From: Litomosoides sigmodontis
Taxonomy: Eukaryota > Nematoda > Chromadorea > Rhabditida > Onchocercidae
Assembly: GCA_963070105.1 (NCBI GenBank)
Contig: OY718804.1
Coordinates: 62,001-126,000 of the forward strand
Reading direction: 5' to 3'
Length of the DNA: 64,000 bases
Position numbers and translations under genes: made by a program. Below, piece by piece: positions 29,138 through 41,906 of this stretch; within the stretch, counting starts at the first letter, position 1; the number at the start of each line of letters is the position of its first letter. The notes under the pieces were generated by a model. That model did not search any database, was not told where the DNA came from, and saw nothing but the letters and a program-made list of their open reading frames with translations.

Positions 29138-30415
29138 TGGATATTAAATCGCCTGCCGATAATATTACCGCTTCTTGGCATTAAAATCATAAAGTACCCA
29201 CTTTATTATAAACCCGTATAACTGAAGGAATAGCAGAAATAAAAGCAATTAATTTCCCACTTGCTTTTGCCCGAACACCACAATGCCATTTTTTCATCCA
29301 GCCCGGAGCTTTTAAGGCCCTGGAATTTGCTTAGGATATCAAGCAGGTTACTTCTATAAGTACTAATATAATTATGAGACAGATTTCTTAAAGTTACAAG
29401 ACATATACAAAGATCTTTATTGCTTATCATATGTATTAGAAGTTTCATATGTACCAGTTTTCGAGAAGTTTAAATTTCTTTTACTGTCCCTCCATAATGA
29501 ACCTACACATTAATATGAAGGTAAAATTATTGGATATAACCATTTATTCTGTCTAGACCCTATATACTCACCATTTTCATTTACGGAGAGCTAATAACAC
29601 TCTTTGGTTACAGAACAGAAAAAAATTCACGAACCAAAGCAAAAACTGCGGACTGTAGTCAAATCGAAACATATTGTCATCATCCTCCACGTAATTTTCT
29701 GTCAATAATGTGTACAATTCGGTAAGCTCCTTTACACTACTGATTTCAACATCGCACCAACAAAAAGGATCTGGTAATGAGAATGGCTCCTCACGTACTT
29801 CTGAGATCTCCAACGGTGGTTCGATGGCTCTATTTTCCGTCACCATTTCATCTGTGAATTAATGCAAAATTTTTTATTCAAAATTGTGGAACTTGCGTCA
29901 CATTTCTCATTTCCGGCTTACTTTAAAGAAATCTCTTACAATGGAAACGTATTACAAAATTCTTAATAAACTTACTGATTTTTGGAACCGGCTGTGTGTC
30001 CCAAAAGAGATACTTATGTCGTTGGGCTTCGATAATGTGCTTAGCCGCCGATGTTCCGCCAACCGTCAACGGCTACAAAACACTAAATACTAGTTTTGAG
30101 AGTGGCAAGTGCGACGATTATAAAACACCATTGCAGGCTACAAAATCTTTGTCCTGTCGCTACTTCTGCTTTCCGTTTAATTTCAAATCATTTTAATCGA
30201 ACGAAAACTATCACCTCAAATTTCTTCATGAGAGCAGATTCAGTGAATTCTTTCAGATCGATTACATCGGTCGGACTATTCCGACCCGCTTTATCCTGAG
30301 TACTATCATCATTGATCTCCTCACCGTTTTGCTGCGCTATCTCCGAATCACCAGCAGCCACCATTTCCTTATTTCCAATATCTAGCTTCTCGCTTCCTAC
30401 CCGCGGTTCCTCCAT
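27411..30415 (-). CDS. nmt-1: Glycylpeptide N-tetradecanoyltransferase (N-myristoyltransferase)
   Basis: The enzyme transfers myristate from myristoyl-CoA to the N-terminal glycine of cytosolic proteins. The start at 30415 ([10 protein letters not shown]) opens a charged, poorly conserved N-terminus. The conserved core follows through about nine exons: [15 protein letters not shown] (30010), [20 protein letters not shown] (29800), [12 protein letters not shown] (29650) joined to [16 protein letters not shown] (29325), [20 protein letters not shown] (28860) with the [10 protein letters not shown] myristoyl-CoA loop, [20 protein letters not shown] (28720-28600), [36 protein letters not shown] (27950), [11 protein letters not shown] and [20 protein letters not shown] (27500-27440). 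It ends KIGLVLQ at the TAA ending at 27411. The exposed C-terminal carboxylate of this LxLQ tail acts as catalytic base in known NMTs, and it is present. An AT microsatellite sits in one intron. No deviation from the family was noticed. Confidence 0.94.
29099..29136. repeat. (AT)n microsatellite in an N-myristoyltransferase intron
   Basis: About nineteen AT units in the intron between the [11 protein letters not shown] exon and the [11 protein letters not shown] exon. Confidence 0.92.
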
Positions 30416-32234
30416 CGCCCAGAAATAAAAGACTGTCTTTTGGACTGAATAATGTCGGTACTTTCTTAAATGTGAAGTGATTGACCAACTTCACAGTGGT
30501 AACGCACGGTACGTGAAAATGTGTAAGAAAATGTTGCATCACTGAGAGCTCGGAAGTGAGCAACTAGTATCAGTTGAAAAGCAGTTTGGCAATAACAAAT
30601 ATGTGTCTTCCCTTCCCTCAATTCCACCTGCTTCCTAGTCATCCAGAATGAACTTCCATCTCACTTCCTTCGGTATCCACTCTCTCATTCCGAATTTGTT
30701 GGAGATTCCGACATCAGAAAAGCCAACATTTTTAATAATATAAATGAGGAAGGAGCCAGTCACACCATTCATTCATTTTTATTGCATACAACACTTACAG
30801 AATACAACGTGAAAGAGATGAAAGGCTACAGTGATTCCGAAATTGCGAGGAGAATGACAGAGAGCACTTACACGTCGAAGAAACTTAAAAGGAAAGCAAC
30901 ATACAAACTACTTGTGAACTACTACTTTGGAATCTTCTCAATCACACTTCCGAATCAGACGTCGCATGCAACGGTCTGTGGAATCCCAAGAAAGGTCATT
31001 ATAACTAAACGCAGGATTAAGTTTTGATTGGAGATATGGTATGGGAGTAAACAAGTAGATACGAAGGAGGAATTACTAATGTTCGAAAGATGACGTCTTG
31101 AGCTAAGAATCATATTTTCCTCCTGTAGAAAAATGCTGAAATAATTCCTCTCAACGCCTGTCACCACAACTAGAATTCAAACTTGAAGAAATTACCTATC
31201 CACGCTTTGTGAGCAACGCCTTCTACATCGAGATTAACTAGAATCTTAAAATATGCGCATTTAATTGTAGGTATTAGATTTCTAAAATCTTGAAAAATTT
31301 CTACCCACAGGCTCCAGTTCTTTCTACGATAACATTGCCGTGATCAGTGTTATGCAACTTCTGATGACATTCTAAAATAAGAAGGAATGAATGCTCGATT
31401 ATTTTCTAAGACAACATTAAATGTTTTCATAAATTGAGATTAATTGTCTTTACTCGTATTCGATGAGATTATTCTGCCTTCAGGCAGTAAAAATTTTAGA
31501 CATGGTAGCGATAGAAGATATCATGAGCTTATCCTTTGGTTCACCCTTTTAAGAAATTTTGAACAAAGCGAAACAAACTTTTAAATGCAGCAATTTAATA
31601 GCCATACATATCCAACTTAACTTCCGGCATTAAATCAACATCATTAAGCATTAGAAAATTACAAAAATTCATATTTTCGATAAATTTTCCAGGAACAGTT
31701 AAAAAGTATTCCATAATCTTCAAGTCGCAAAATAATTCTCATTCGGAAGTTCGCAGTTCAACTGCTTAGCTTCAGTATGTAGTGGTCTTCACATCAGTAT
31801 TGAAGTACTTGACGGTCAAAAATGTGAACATTTAAGATTTGGAAAAATGTGAATCTAGGAGAAGCAATGTTCTCTTTCTCAGTTCAGCAGCATGTGGTGA
31901 TGTATTTAATGCGAATTTCGGAGAACAGTAACTTCTTAAAAACAACTTGAGAGAAATGAGCCAAATTAATTATTTGTATTCTATTTATTGAGTGAGTGCT
32001 CTAGCCACTCATAAACGGATTAAATGGAGTAGTGCGATGCTGCTAATGTAAACCTCTATCATTATGTTTAGGTGCAATTTAATGACAATTTAATATCAAA
32101 AGGCATGTAGAAGTGAAAAGAAACAATGCCAGCGATCCTTGAAGATGCTGAAAGGACTCACAAGACAAAGAGCGAATCAATTAAAAAACATTTAAAAAAA
32201 CAAGAAAAAAATGGAATATAAAATGTGAGAGCAA
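30416..32234. other. Spacer between YKT6 and N-myristoyltransferase
   Basis: This 1.8 kb lies between two co-oriented minus-strand genes. It should hold the YKT6 3' UTR at its right end and the N-myristoyltransferase promoter at its left end. I found no exon or RNA gene in it. Confidence 0.5.
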
Positions 32235-34328
32235 TCAAGTCCAGCTACAACATTTGTTCATCTTTCTTGCCTGGGTATAAAATAATTTACTTTGATTAGA
32301 TAGGCCTTCACTGGCAGCGATTAAATCATCGAGCTTCTCACCACGTTCCAGTACTGATTGTATCGTATTATGAAGTACTACTTTCGTCTCTTCCACTTCT
32401 TCCTAAAAATGCATACAATATGGCTGTCACTATAATGCAGTAAGAAGACAATAAAATTGTGACGAAGAAAATTCTATTTCTGTTAAAAATAACCAAAAGC
32501 AAACTTCCACCCGTAATTGCAAAAGTTTTCATTAAACCTTTTTATTATAAATATAAAATGAACAAAATGCATTGGTGACCTGAACTCGTGTCATCGCATC
32601 TGCTTCACGAGGATTTTGCCATTTCATCAGTAGTTCCGGCAAACCTGTGTAGGTGCAATCTTTTTCAGTTTTTATTTGTGCCTGAAAGTTTCAAACCGGT
32701 CTTCCATTAGCTGAGAGATATATAATAAATAACACGTTCGAAAATAATTCAACAGAAAAATGACAAAACCACTACTTGCATTTTTAGTTTCCACAATCTA
32801 AAATCTCGCTTTCAATATTGCCTTTACTTCTTCGTGTTGTTAACTATTTTGAACTATCTTGACTATTAACTAAACTTTTTCACAGCCGCAATTTCGAGAA
32901 GAATACAACAGTGCTTTAATATTTATTCTGTGATATCGAAAGGTTTGAGGAAGAACTATATATCTAATTGCAGCCGATGTGAATCTCTAATAAAATACTC
33001 AAGAACTTTCAATGGACAAAATTTCTGCTGCAAAGCAAAGCTTTTTGTTTTCTTCTTCCGAAGCATTATCAAACACCTCTACCAAAATGGATAAAAAAGA
33101 ACTGCCGATTCCATAGTGAAATAATTATTCATTCATCAAATTACTTATATTTTGCTTGATATTTTTCGTTTTTTCGATTGATGGAAAATAATTCGCTACT
33201 GATGGTTTCACGAAGAAATTATGCTCACAAGGCTTCCGCTGAATGGACAAACAAATCCAAAAATAATTTATTAACACATTACAAATAGAAAATTTCATTA
33301 AGAACTGTTAATCAATTTTAACTTAGCTGCTAACTCCTACGTTCCCTCCTGAATTTTTGTGTTTAAAGCTAGGCGGGTACCGTGAGTTATACACTCATGT
33401 TGATTATCTAGCATCTTTTTCAATCTTTTTCGATTTTGGCTCAAAGAATCTGAACTCCTTGGATGTTCGTTCGACTGATTTCATTTTATAAGAAAAAAGT
33501 GGTACAGAAAAAAACGAAACTGAAAGGAAGAATTAAACAAACCCATTGGACTGATGGCACTTTAGATGCAAAATCGTCCAAGACTCGACGTAACATAGTG
33601 AATGCAACACGCTGCTGATATTCTCCATCCGTTATACAAATGCCCGATAATCCGTCTTGACGTACAAATCTAAAAATCAAAAGACCTTTAAGCGATGAGT
33701 TACAAGCAGTAAGCAATTTTTTTGGGAATAAGATTTAAGCTATTTGCGACTTCTAAATATGAGGCGTAGAATTTAAGGTTGTCAAAAAGCTTTTAGGCGA
33801 AAAGCACAACAAACGAAATCCTTTAAACATGAAAAATATATCTAACATATACAAAAAAATTTTAACTTACATATGACAAAAATATTCGTTTTCTTTCACA
33901 GAACTGCGGCTTGACAAGGCGGAACGCTCAACCAGTAGTTTCCCCGTAAACATCATGAATTCCTGAAAATCAGCTTACATTATTCTATTCAAAGAAACAA
34001 TCAAATGCTCCCGTATGAAAAGTTTCTACAGTCTCATTCAAACCATCTCACTTGGTGAAAGGTTCCGTATAGTAAGCCATCTCTTACTGGCCCCTACTTC
34101 TAGTCAGAAAATTTCAAATTTGTTTCAAATGAAGGAACAAAGAGTTCTGACCGGGAATGCCACCCCAGCATCTACCTTACTCCGCACAAAAAATTCAATG
34201 GCTGGTCAACGAACCTGTACAGAACTCCGCTGGAAGAAACTAAAGCTACTCAAGTCATGGGTGGATTTGAGAAGTTTTGCTTTGCCATCGGGACCTTTAT
34301 GAAGCACTTGTACTGAAAAAACCTTCAT
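32235..34328 (-). CDS. ykt-6: R-SNARE YKT6 (longin domain, prenylated)
   Basis: YKT6 is a SNARE without a membrane span that works in ER-Golgi, endosomal and autophagosomal fusion. The start at 34328 gives MKVFSVQVLHKGPDGKAKLL, followed by DLSSFSFFQRSSVQ (exon 1, to about 34215). Exon 2 (about 33963-33870) reads EFMMFTGKLLVERSA and KENEYFCH. Exon 3 (about 33670-33540) reads VRQDGLSGICITDGEYQQRV and FTMLRRVLDDF. Together these form the N-terminal longin domain. Exon 4 (about 32681-32580) ends WQNPREADAMTRVQ. The last exon (about 32403-32235) holds the SNARE motif VLHNTIQSVLERGEKLDDLI, with the zero-layer Arg, and ends RKMNKCCSWT before TGA. The two final cysteines match the palmitoyl/farnesyl pair of YKT6; the terminal box is CSWT instead of the usual aliphatic pair. 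Total length of roughly 200 residues is right for the family. Confidence 0.93.
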
Positions 34329-35857
34329 CGAGAGCCCAGAAAGCTGGACAAAAATCTGGATAATGTGCACGTATCCAGGTTGTGCTCTCTTAAATTCACA
34401 GATTATTTCACATTAATGTGATGAACAGGGTTATTAAAATCTAAATCTGTAACAGGTGGGTGAAAAATCAAAATCTGTAACAGTTAATCAATTGTTTCAA
34501 TTAATTTAATCAGTGATCGGAAGCTGTGAAAAGAAATCTATATATGCAAGATCTAATCATCAAGATCTTGATTATGAGTTTTTTCATTAAACTTCTGACT
34601 TCTTATCAATATTTCCGTAGTTGCATGTTTTCTCTAATTCTTACCAAGCGAAAATTGTTTTAGAATAACTGGAAATTTCTTACAAAAAAACACCGTCTCT
34701 CCCTTAAACAGTATTAAATAGTAAGCGATTGGAAGATAAGTACTTATTGAAAAAGATCTGCATATCAGTGAGGCTGCTTTACCAAACAATTTGAAATCCC
34801 AACTTGTTAGTGTGTACTTTGATCCAGTTAACAAGAAAAATATTCAAAAGATGACATGATAGGTAGGAAAGCACGTAAAAACCAACATACAAAAGCTACA
34901 AATTACAACGTTTACGACTTCCACTGTAAATTGCACATGAATTGGATATGCAATCCAAAATGAATAAGTTTTCATACATCATTAAAATCGAAGGCTAACC
35001 TACAAAGTGGCTGAAAATTGAAATTTCCAAGATAAAAAGTCAAAAATATCTATGAATACATAAAAGAGACAATGTATGCACGACATACACGATTACATTT
35101 TTTCGAAGCTAAACCAAATAACAATAAAACACTCATAGCTTTTGCAGAGATGTAAACGCCTAGGTTCACGTTCTCTTTTTCCACCTTTTTCCTTTGGCCA
35201 TAAAACATTGCCTTTCGCTCGATCCCCCAAAATATGCTGTGTTATAGTTCACCCAAGTGATCTGTGCAATTCCATATTTGGATCATCTTCGCAAATCATA
35301 TAAAAAAGGGAAACATCATTACAATTTGTCTTCAAAGTGACCTACCTACTCAAGAAATTCGCGCAAATTGAGCCAAGCTAATGAGTTCCGATAAATGGAG
35401 ACTGAGAAAGAGTAGAATAAAAAGTGATCAAAAATTAACAACTAATCAACGTCACTAAGATATAAAGCTGATAAAAACAAGGGCAAGTGTGATGTGCAAT
35501 CATGCTTCCTACGTTATCTTCTTGCTTCCTACCCTGTCTTACTCTGAAAATTTGATTAACGGGACGGAAAGATTATCAAGGCTGCGGATTGAAGAGCTCA
35601 ACCCAACAACTTTTGTGAGTAAATTTCAAGATGAAAAAATAATGAAATGAAACTTCTTTTAACAGCATTAAATTTTTAATGAGCAATGCTTTACAAAGAT
35701 TATAGGAAATTCTCTTTCCTGTTTTAATACATTGAAAAAAGGCCCGAAGAAGTAGTGCTGTACCACAAGGAGGAAACAAGACGCGAAAGGAGGGTGGTGA
35801 TGTTGAACATATCCTTCTTTGATAACATTAAGAGACCTAATAAAATGAATAGTGTTG
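34329..35857. other. Spacer between ALG11 and YKT6
   Basis: 1.5 kb between the ALG11 stop and the YKT6 start, both on the minus strand. It is AT-rich. No exon or RNA gene was recognised. It presumably holds the ALG11 3' UTR and the YKT6 promoter. Confidence 0.5.
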
Positions 35858-38800
35858 TTAATCATAAGCAGGTAACAATTTGTCGATTGCAGAATTCCAT
35901 CCTTTCTCGAAATTTTTTTCACTAAATCGATTCACTGAACTGCGCGCAGCATCACGTATTGAGTTGCGTTGCTCCGGACTCATTCGTATTATCTCTATAG
36001 CACTATCAACAAAATCTAAAATACGACTTCGATAGAGAAAATTAAGTTGTAAATTGTGATAGCAAAAGATTCCTCCCTTATTTGTTTAAACTTACTTCGT
36101 TACCACCTTATTTTTATGTACTACCCATTATCAATAATCTTTTATTTGTATGTTGCGCTTTCCAGCCTTCTTTCAAGTTAAGGCTGAAAAAAGAAACCCT
36201 AAGAATGCGAAACAAACTTGGATGTGCTGCCAAATGTTATAATTTCGCTATTTCTTAAGATAGTTAGGTAAATCATGTTGCTGTCGAAACTGTTCAACGA
36301 AAGATAGAGAAAATTGAAATTCAGCACAATTCTCGAAATTTCGAAACATACTTTTCTCGTCCTCTTTTTTTTTAAATAAGCTTTAGTAATTTTATTAGAA
36401 AATAGAGAAAACTTGTAGAAAAAACTTAACATTCACACTAGCTGCCAGTAGACCAAATGAAGTTTTGCTTCCCATAGCATCTGCATTCAATATATCCAGC
36501 TTAGGACCACCTACAACGCCTGCTATATCGTACATATCAAAATTTGTCTAACTCGCAGTATGAAGAAAATACAAAAATTAGGTAACCTGAATTGTGAGCG
36601 ATCATAATTTGTCCAGCAGCGATTCCCTCCACAACCGATATACCAAAATGTTCATTTTGCATAGTGTGGATACCGATCAATGATTCCTTAATTTCAAACT
36701 GATGCACATTTAAATCTTACTCTAGCATTTAAATATAAGTGGAAACGTTCCATTACTTCGAGCAGCGTTGCTACTTTATCGACAGATGCATTAAGTGCCC
36801 ATTCTAGGTCATCACTGCTAAGGCCCATGTCTTCTGCATATCGCTGCAAATCTTTGGCACGCTGAACATCGCCTACATCGCGACATCCACCGCATATCAC
36901 TAGTCGAATCTATAATAATGATCATATTGACCATATTTTGATACCTCTTTCCCTTCTGGCTTAAAATAGAAATGATTCCTAGTAGCTGATTTTAAAATCA
37001 ATCGAAATTTTACAAAATTGTTCATCCAAAATTTGCTTTTTGCATTACTACTGATGATTAACGAAATCAGACAATAGTTATAGAAAACCTACCTTGCAGT
37101 TTAGATTTTCTTTCAATAATCGTTTCTTCAGCTCAGCTAAGAAACAAATTTGTAGTCGATGATCTTTCTCTGGTCTTATTTGTCCAATTGACAGAATCTG
37201 CACTAGTTTCGCCTCCCTTAGCAACTCCTCAGCCCTAGAATTGATCCTGAAAAGAAGAATGACATCATCGGCTTTCCAACATTTTCTCAATAATATTTTT
37301 TTTTCTGATGTAAACCATTTCAAAAATTTGACAATCTTCTTTTCTACTTCCGCCTTCAATAAATAACGAATGAAAAACCTAAGAAGATTATCAACATCAC
37401 ATGGTGGATAAACGAGGTATGCACAATCGTCAACACCCCACAATGCCGCAATATGATCACGAGTCCAACTGAAATTTTAAAACCAACATTATGAATTCAA
37501 AAGAACCGCAGTTTCAAAACTCGAATACATAATTCTGGAAGCACTAAACCACGTAAACCACAAGTACTGTAAGAAGCATAAACTGTGTTCCAAAGCCTAG
37601 GAAAGGTAAAAAATTGGCAATAAATTGCAACGCGTTGGATACTAATATCACTAATAATATGCCTACTTTTTTCTTTTTGAATAACTTATCTTTATCAATT
37701 AATTATCGACTTTATACATTAATCTATAATCCCTCTGTTTGCGTTAGCATTTTAATTGAACAACTAGGAATAACGAAAAAAGATCAAATACTCACGTGCC
37801 ATTAACCATTATAACTTCACTGCAAATACCACTCAATGAGTAGAATATGGCGAATATGCGGTAATATACCAACTTAAGATAGGTAAAAAGTCGACTTTTC
37901 GTTATCCACTGCGCATTATTGTAAGACGGCTCGGCCGATCCCACTAATTTTATCATTTCTAAATCATTTCCAAATTTAACATTAAAAGGGAGAATATTTA
38001 CAAGGCAATACAAATCAAAGTAAAATTGACCAGTTGAAATGACAGGATAGTGTACATAACAAGCAACATTGCATCCAGCCAGCCATCTGCAAGGAATATC
38101 TATATAGTATTTGGTTCTTATTAAGAGAATTATTTCGAAGAAAAATTAAAATAAGTAGATAGATGTCATCGATGTAACAAAATTCGCTTGATTATATTCT
38201 AAAAATAAACGGAATCTTCCCCTACTAGCATAAATGTGATACTGTTTGCTTCCCTATTCGGACATGAGCTTTTGCATTTCTCTGCAGGGTAACATTTCCC
38301 AATTTCATTCTATGTAGCAACAACTCCTAGGAATTTGTGTTTTACACAGAATGCGAAACACTTCTTTAAGTACGGCACCTCCTTCATGTTTTGGTTTAAT
38401 CATTTTCTTAACAATAAAAAAATAATAAATACATATCTGACTGTAATAAAGGTTAATAGTAACCTGAATAAAGGCAGAGTAAATGGATACCCCATTGTGT
38501 CGATAAAAACATGTGGGTTGTATCGACACAATGCCTCAACACCAACTAGAAAACCAGCCAAATTTTGAAATAGCAACGTGAAATATGGATAATTGCTCGA
38601 TTTTAACCAAGATCGGGTGCTATAAATAATAATTTAATGATTGACGTTTCATGTTTTCTCTTAACAATAAAGCAAACTTACACAGTTCAATATAAATTTC
38701 TGTAATACATATCTTTGCAAATCTCTGCAATTTTTCCGTTTGAGTTCAGAAGATGAGCATGATTAACTGATTAAATGTTATACAAAATATTAGAACTTAT

Positions 38801-40438
38801 CACAACTGCAGATTAACTATTGGTCAAAATTATAATTCCCCAACATTTTCTGTCGAATTATGAAAATGAGTACCGAAGATAGATAAACTGTAAGTTGGTA
38901 TCAATAACTTGGATGTCGAAGCAATCCTTCGCTTTTTGTAAGATTTTTTGGGGTGTTACATCTACATCACCAGTATACACCACATATCGATACTTTCCGC
39001 TATACCTGAAAAAATTCACTCCAAAGCATTCTTAAAATATATCTAACTACTCGAATAACGAAGTGAAATAGGAGAAAATTTCAAACATAGCGAACTCACC
39101 CCAGAACAGTAACAAGAATAACATGAATGATTTGAATGTTATTCAGTCAGAGTGTCTTAGAAACAACTATTTTTTTTTGTCTCGTTGGATGTCTGTTTAT
39201 CTACTTGTTTCAACAAGTTAGTTTTATAACAATGTATTTTCTACTGTGGCCAAAATAAAAAGATCACATCACTCATTCCTGAATGCTTCTTCCATATGTT
39301 ACATCCCGTTTCATGCTATATTTTTTCCTAATTTTTCAAAAATTTGCAAAAATTTCACCTACTGATTTCTATATCAACCCATATCAAAAAAAAACAGCGG
39401 TTTCCTTCACTCTAACAAACTTTCGGATTTTTATGTTTGCATAAATTCATTTATCATTTCTACAAAGTTTTAATGGAAATAGTCTCCGTAGGAAGGTAAT
39501 GCATGCTTCTAATCCCCAATTTTGAAGAAAGCAAAGTTACAAATATTGCCAGAGCGCTAAAGTAATCAAGAAAAATCTGAACTCTAATAAGATTTCACGA
39601 AATTAGAATAAAAAAACGCAGAGTGAAAGTCTTCAAAGAAGACGAACACACGCACACACACACACACACACACACACGCCTTATTTAATTTGTCCGTTTA
39701 TAATGAAAAATGCAAAATGCAGAGTAAGGAGAATTAAAATGCAGCACATATAAAAAATTTCATGATCTTCTCTACAGCAATCTCGCACATCTAATGACTG
39801 ACTTGCCAGAGAGAGTATACTTTTTTTACCCGCAGAAATGGTGAAAAACACAATCGCTTTCGGCTAGATACCTACTTTTTTTGCATAGCATTGATAGCGC
39901 ACCATAAAACGCGCTCACCGCCACCACCAGCGTTGCAGTATGGATGAAAGAGCGCAATCACACCACGATGCTTACGTATCCGAAACCTAGAAAACATCAC
40001 AAAAGTATAGCCTGCAAAGTAGCGCAAAGAGTGAGGACAAATAAACTAGACAGATATATGCTGACCAATAATAAATGTTAATTACTTACTCGTAAGTATA
40101 AAAACTAGGTTGGACCTCCTAGGAAAACTGAAATATAGAAAGATAGAAAAGATAGTAAGACATAAAAGCGAGCAGTAAGGACAATAAAATAATTCTTTTA
40201 TTAATATAATTCACACTCCATAAAGTCATGATATGCTCAAGCATAAATTTATTTCACATACTGCGTGGTAAGCGCAGTACAAGAAATATAGAACAGCGTA
40301 AATGCTTCAGCAAGCACATTGACTGATCCAACAAGTAGGAAAGAAAAGCAAATTTGGTTTCATCTGTAAAACATACCATATCATCAGCAGGGACGTTATT
40401 AGCAGTAGAGTAGAGATAAATAGAATTACGGAGACCAT
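35858..40438 (-). CDS. alg-11: GDP-Man:Man3GlcNAc2-PP-dolichol alpha-1,2-mannosyltransferase ALG11
   Basis: ALG11 adds the fourth and fifth mannoses to the dolichol-linked N-glycan precursor on the cytosolic face of the ER. Exon 1 (40438 to about 40377) encodes a membrane anchor, [20 protein letters not shown], and joins in phase at 39987 to [32 protein letters not shown] follows. Later exons give [18 protein letters not shown] (38990-38940), [11 protein letters not shown] (38500), [14 protein letters not shown] (38070), [20 protein letters not shown] and [10 protein letters not shown] (37910-37795), [10 protein letters not shown] (37420), [16 protein letters not shown] (37190), [20 protein letters not shown] (36900), and the donor-site block [20 protein letters not shown] (36630-36590). 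That block keeps the two glutamates of the GT4 EX7E motif. The protein ends [12 protein letters not shown] at a TAA ending at 35858. A CA repeat lies in one intron (39653-39678). The family usually has Trp where this protein has Gln in MQNEHFG. Confidence 0.93.
39653..39678. repeat. (CA)n microsatellite in an ALG11 intron
   Basis: About twelve CA units between the first two conserved-core exons of ALG11. Confidence 0.88.
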
Positions 40439-40442
40439 GGCC

Positions 40443-40450
40443 ACCTAGAA
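40443..40450 (-). promoter_or_regulatory. Probable trans-splice acceptor of alg-11
   Basis: On the minus strand TTTGATTCTAG ends at 40445 and only six bases follow before the ATG at 40438. No upstream coding exon joins here in a way the family needs. The layout fits a spliced-leader acceptor giving a six-base native 5' UTR. The assignment is inference. Confidence 0.5.
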
Positions 40451-41310
40451 TCAAAGTATAAAAAAGTCAGAAAGTTACGTAAAAATTATAGGCAGTGAAA
40501 CGATAAGTGCTACTGAAGAATTGCAAGCGTAAAATGAAAATGGCCGCTTAAAAACAAGGCCATTCAACGAAGGTTAGAGTGCAGCAGTGAGAGTGGTATA
40601 TCTGCTATTTCCAAGTAAATCCATAAGCACCAGACTTCTACCGCTAGATTTTTTATGCTACTCTATGTGAATTGAAATCTGTTTAATAAAACTAAAGAAG
40701 GTCATAAATTTCCAGAAATGTTACGTAATCGATAAAAAATAATACAACAATTGGCTCTGAACGAGGAGGGATAATGAGGCTGTTAATACGATTAGAAATG
40801 CAAATTTGTAAGTATAAAATATTTAAATTCGCACAACTTGAGAATTGAAAATCAGAAAAACGTACTATTCCTAAGCCTGCAGTTTCTTTTTATAGAGGAA
40901 GATTTTCCGATTAATCGCAAGGCATTCAGCTAAATAGTTAGAAAAGTTAGGTATATTACAATATATTCGGAAGAACCTGAAAGCATAAAGCTTTTCATTA
41001 CTCCCAGCATTTCACAAATTCGTGTTAGGTAAGAAAATCCTGCAAACGTAAACTTTTTATGTCGTAATAATAACAAAAAGGAGGATAATCTTACAGCTAC
41101 TTTTTCTAACATCTATTGAGCAGGCTTTAATAATCTGATTGGAATTTCAAAGACCAGGCAATGTTAAAGTCTTCGCCACTTTTTTGAATGTTTTGACTAA
41201 AATGTTTTTGCCGAATATAATTCGAATTTGGGCTCAAAATTCATATTTTAAAGAAAGGATGCAGAAAAAATACACCGGTTTTTAGATTGTCCAGATTATT
41301 TCCTTCCTCC

Positions 41311-41462
41311 CTGCATGGATGGCCGAGCGGAAGACATTCGCCAAACGACATTACTTGTACCGCTGTGCTAGAGCAGGAAACGTTGAACACTCAAGTGGGG
41401 ACGTGGCCAAAGAGAAGCGCAGTAAATTAAATCGCTGAGAAGGGAACTGTGTTCAAATCTTC
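41311..41462 (+). repeat. Possible tRNA-derived element (SINE-like or tRNA pseudogene)
   Basis: TGGCCGAGCGG at 41318-41328 matches a Leu/Ser-type tRNA A box, preceded by seven bases where an acceptor strand would be. GTTCAAATC near 41452-41460 matches the B-box consensus. The 120-base spacing is much longer than in a tRNA. The D-arm and T-arm do not close, so it is not a working tRNA. A degraded tRNA or the head of a short interspersed element are the two options. No other copy was seen in the window. Confidence 0.28.
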
Positions 41463-41851
41463 CCAAGAAAAACCAAAGTGCATGTGGACTGGACATACCT
41501 TGCATGTCAGTTTTCCAGAGCGAAGAGTCCCGTTTACTGGATCGGAGCGTCTGTCCGGCCACGCCGCACCAACGGCCTCATGTCATCATCAGCTGCACCC
41601 GCTGTCTCATCACGTTAAGGGAAACGGAGACGCGGTCGCTGAAAACAGCTCGGTATGAAAGCGTTAAATATTGTGAAGGATGATGGTTAGTTGCAAGTTT
41701 GTTCCGAAATTTGCTACTTCGGTTTGTTGTTGGCTTCGGTTTGTGAAGTGTTCTTTGGGGTTTCCTATGCCGACATTATAAGTAAACGAATGTTTTGACA
41801 CGAATAAGAGAATGAGGTATTCGCAAGTGTGATGAGAGCAGCATTGTAAAT

Positions 41852-41906
41852 TGACCCCCGAAAGGGAGGGGGTCACCCTCAGTGCATGGTACTTATTTGG
41901 TACCAT
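41852..41906. other. Two adjacent perfect hairpins
   Basis: TGACCCCC (41852-41859) pairs with GGGGGTCA (41868-41875) around an eight-base loop. Ten bases later ATGGTAC (41886-41892) pairs with GTACCAT (41900-41906) around a seven-base loop. They do not flank a coding region. Function is unknown; a structured RNA or a remnant of a mobile element are possible. Confidence 0.4.

Noticed and set aside
34015..34302. 95-codon plus-strand frame
   Set aside because: It is the antisense of YKT6 exon 1, whose minus-strand reading gives the clear DLSSFSFFQRSSVQ longin motif.
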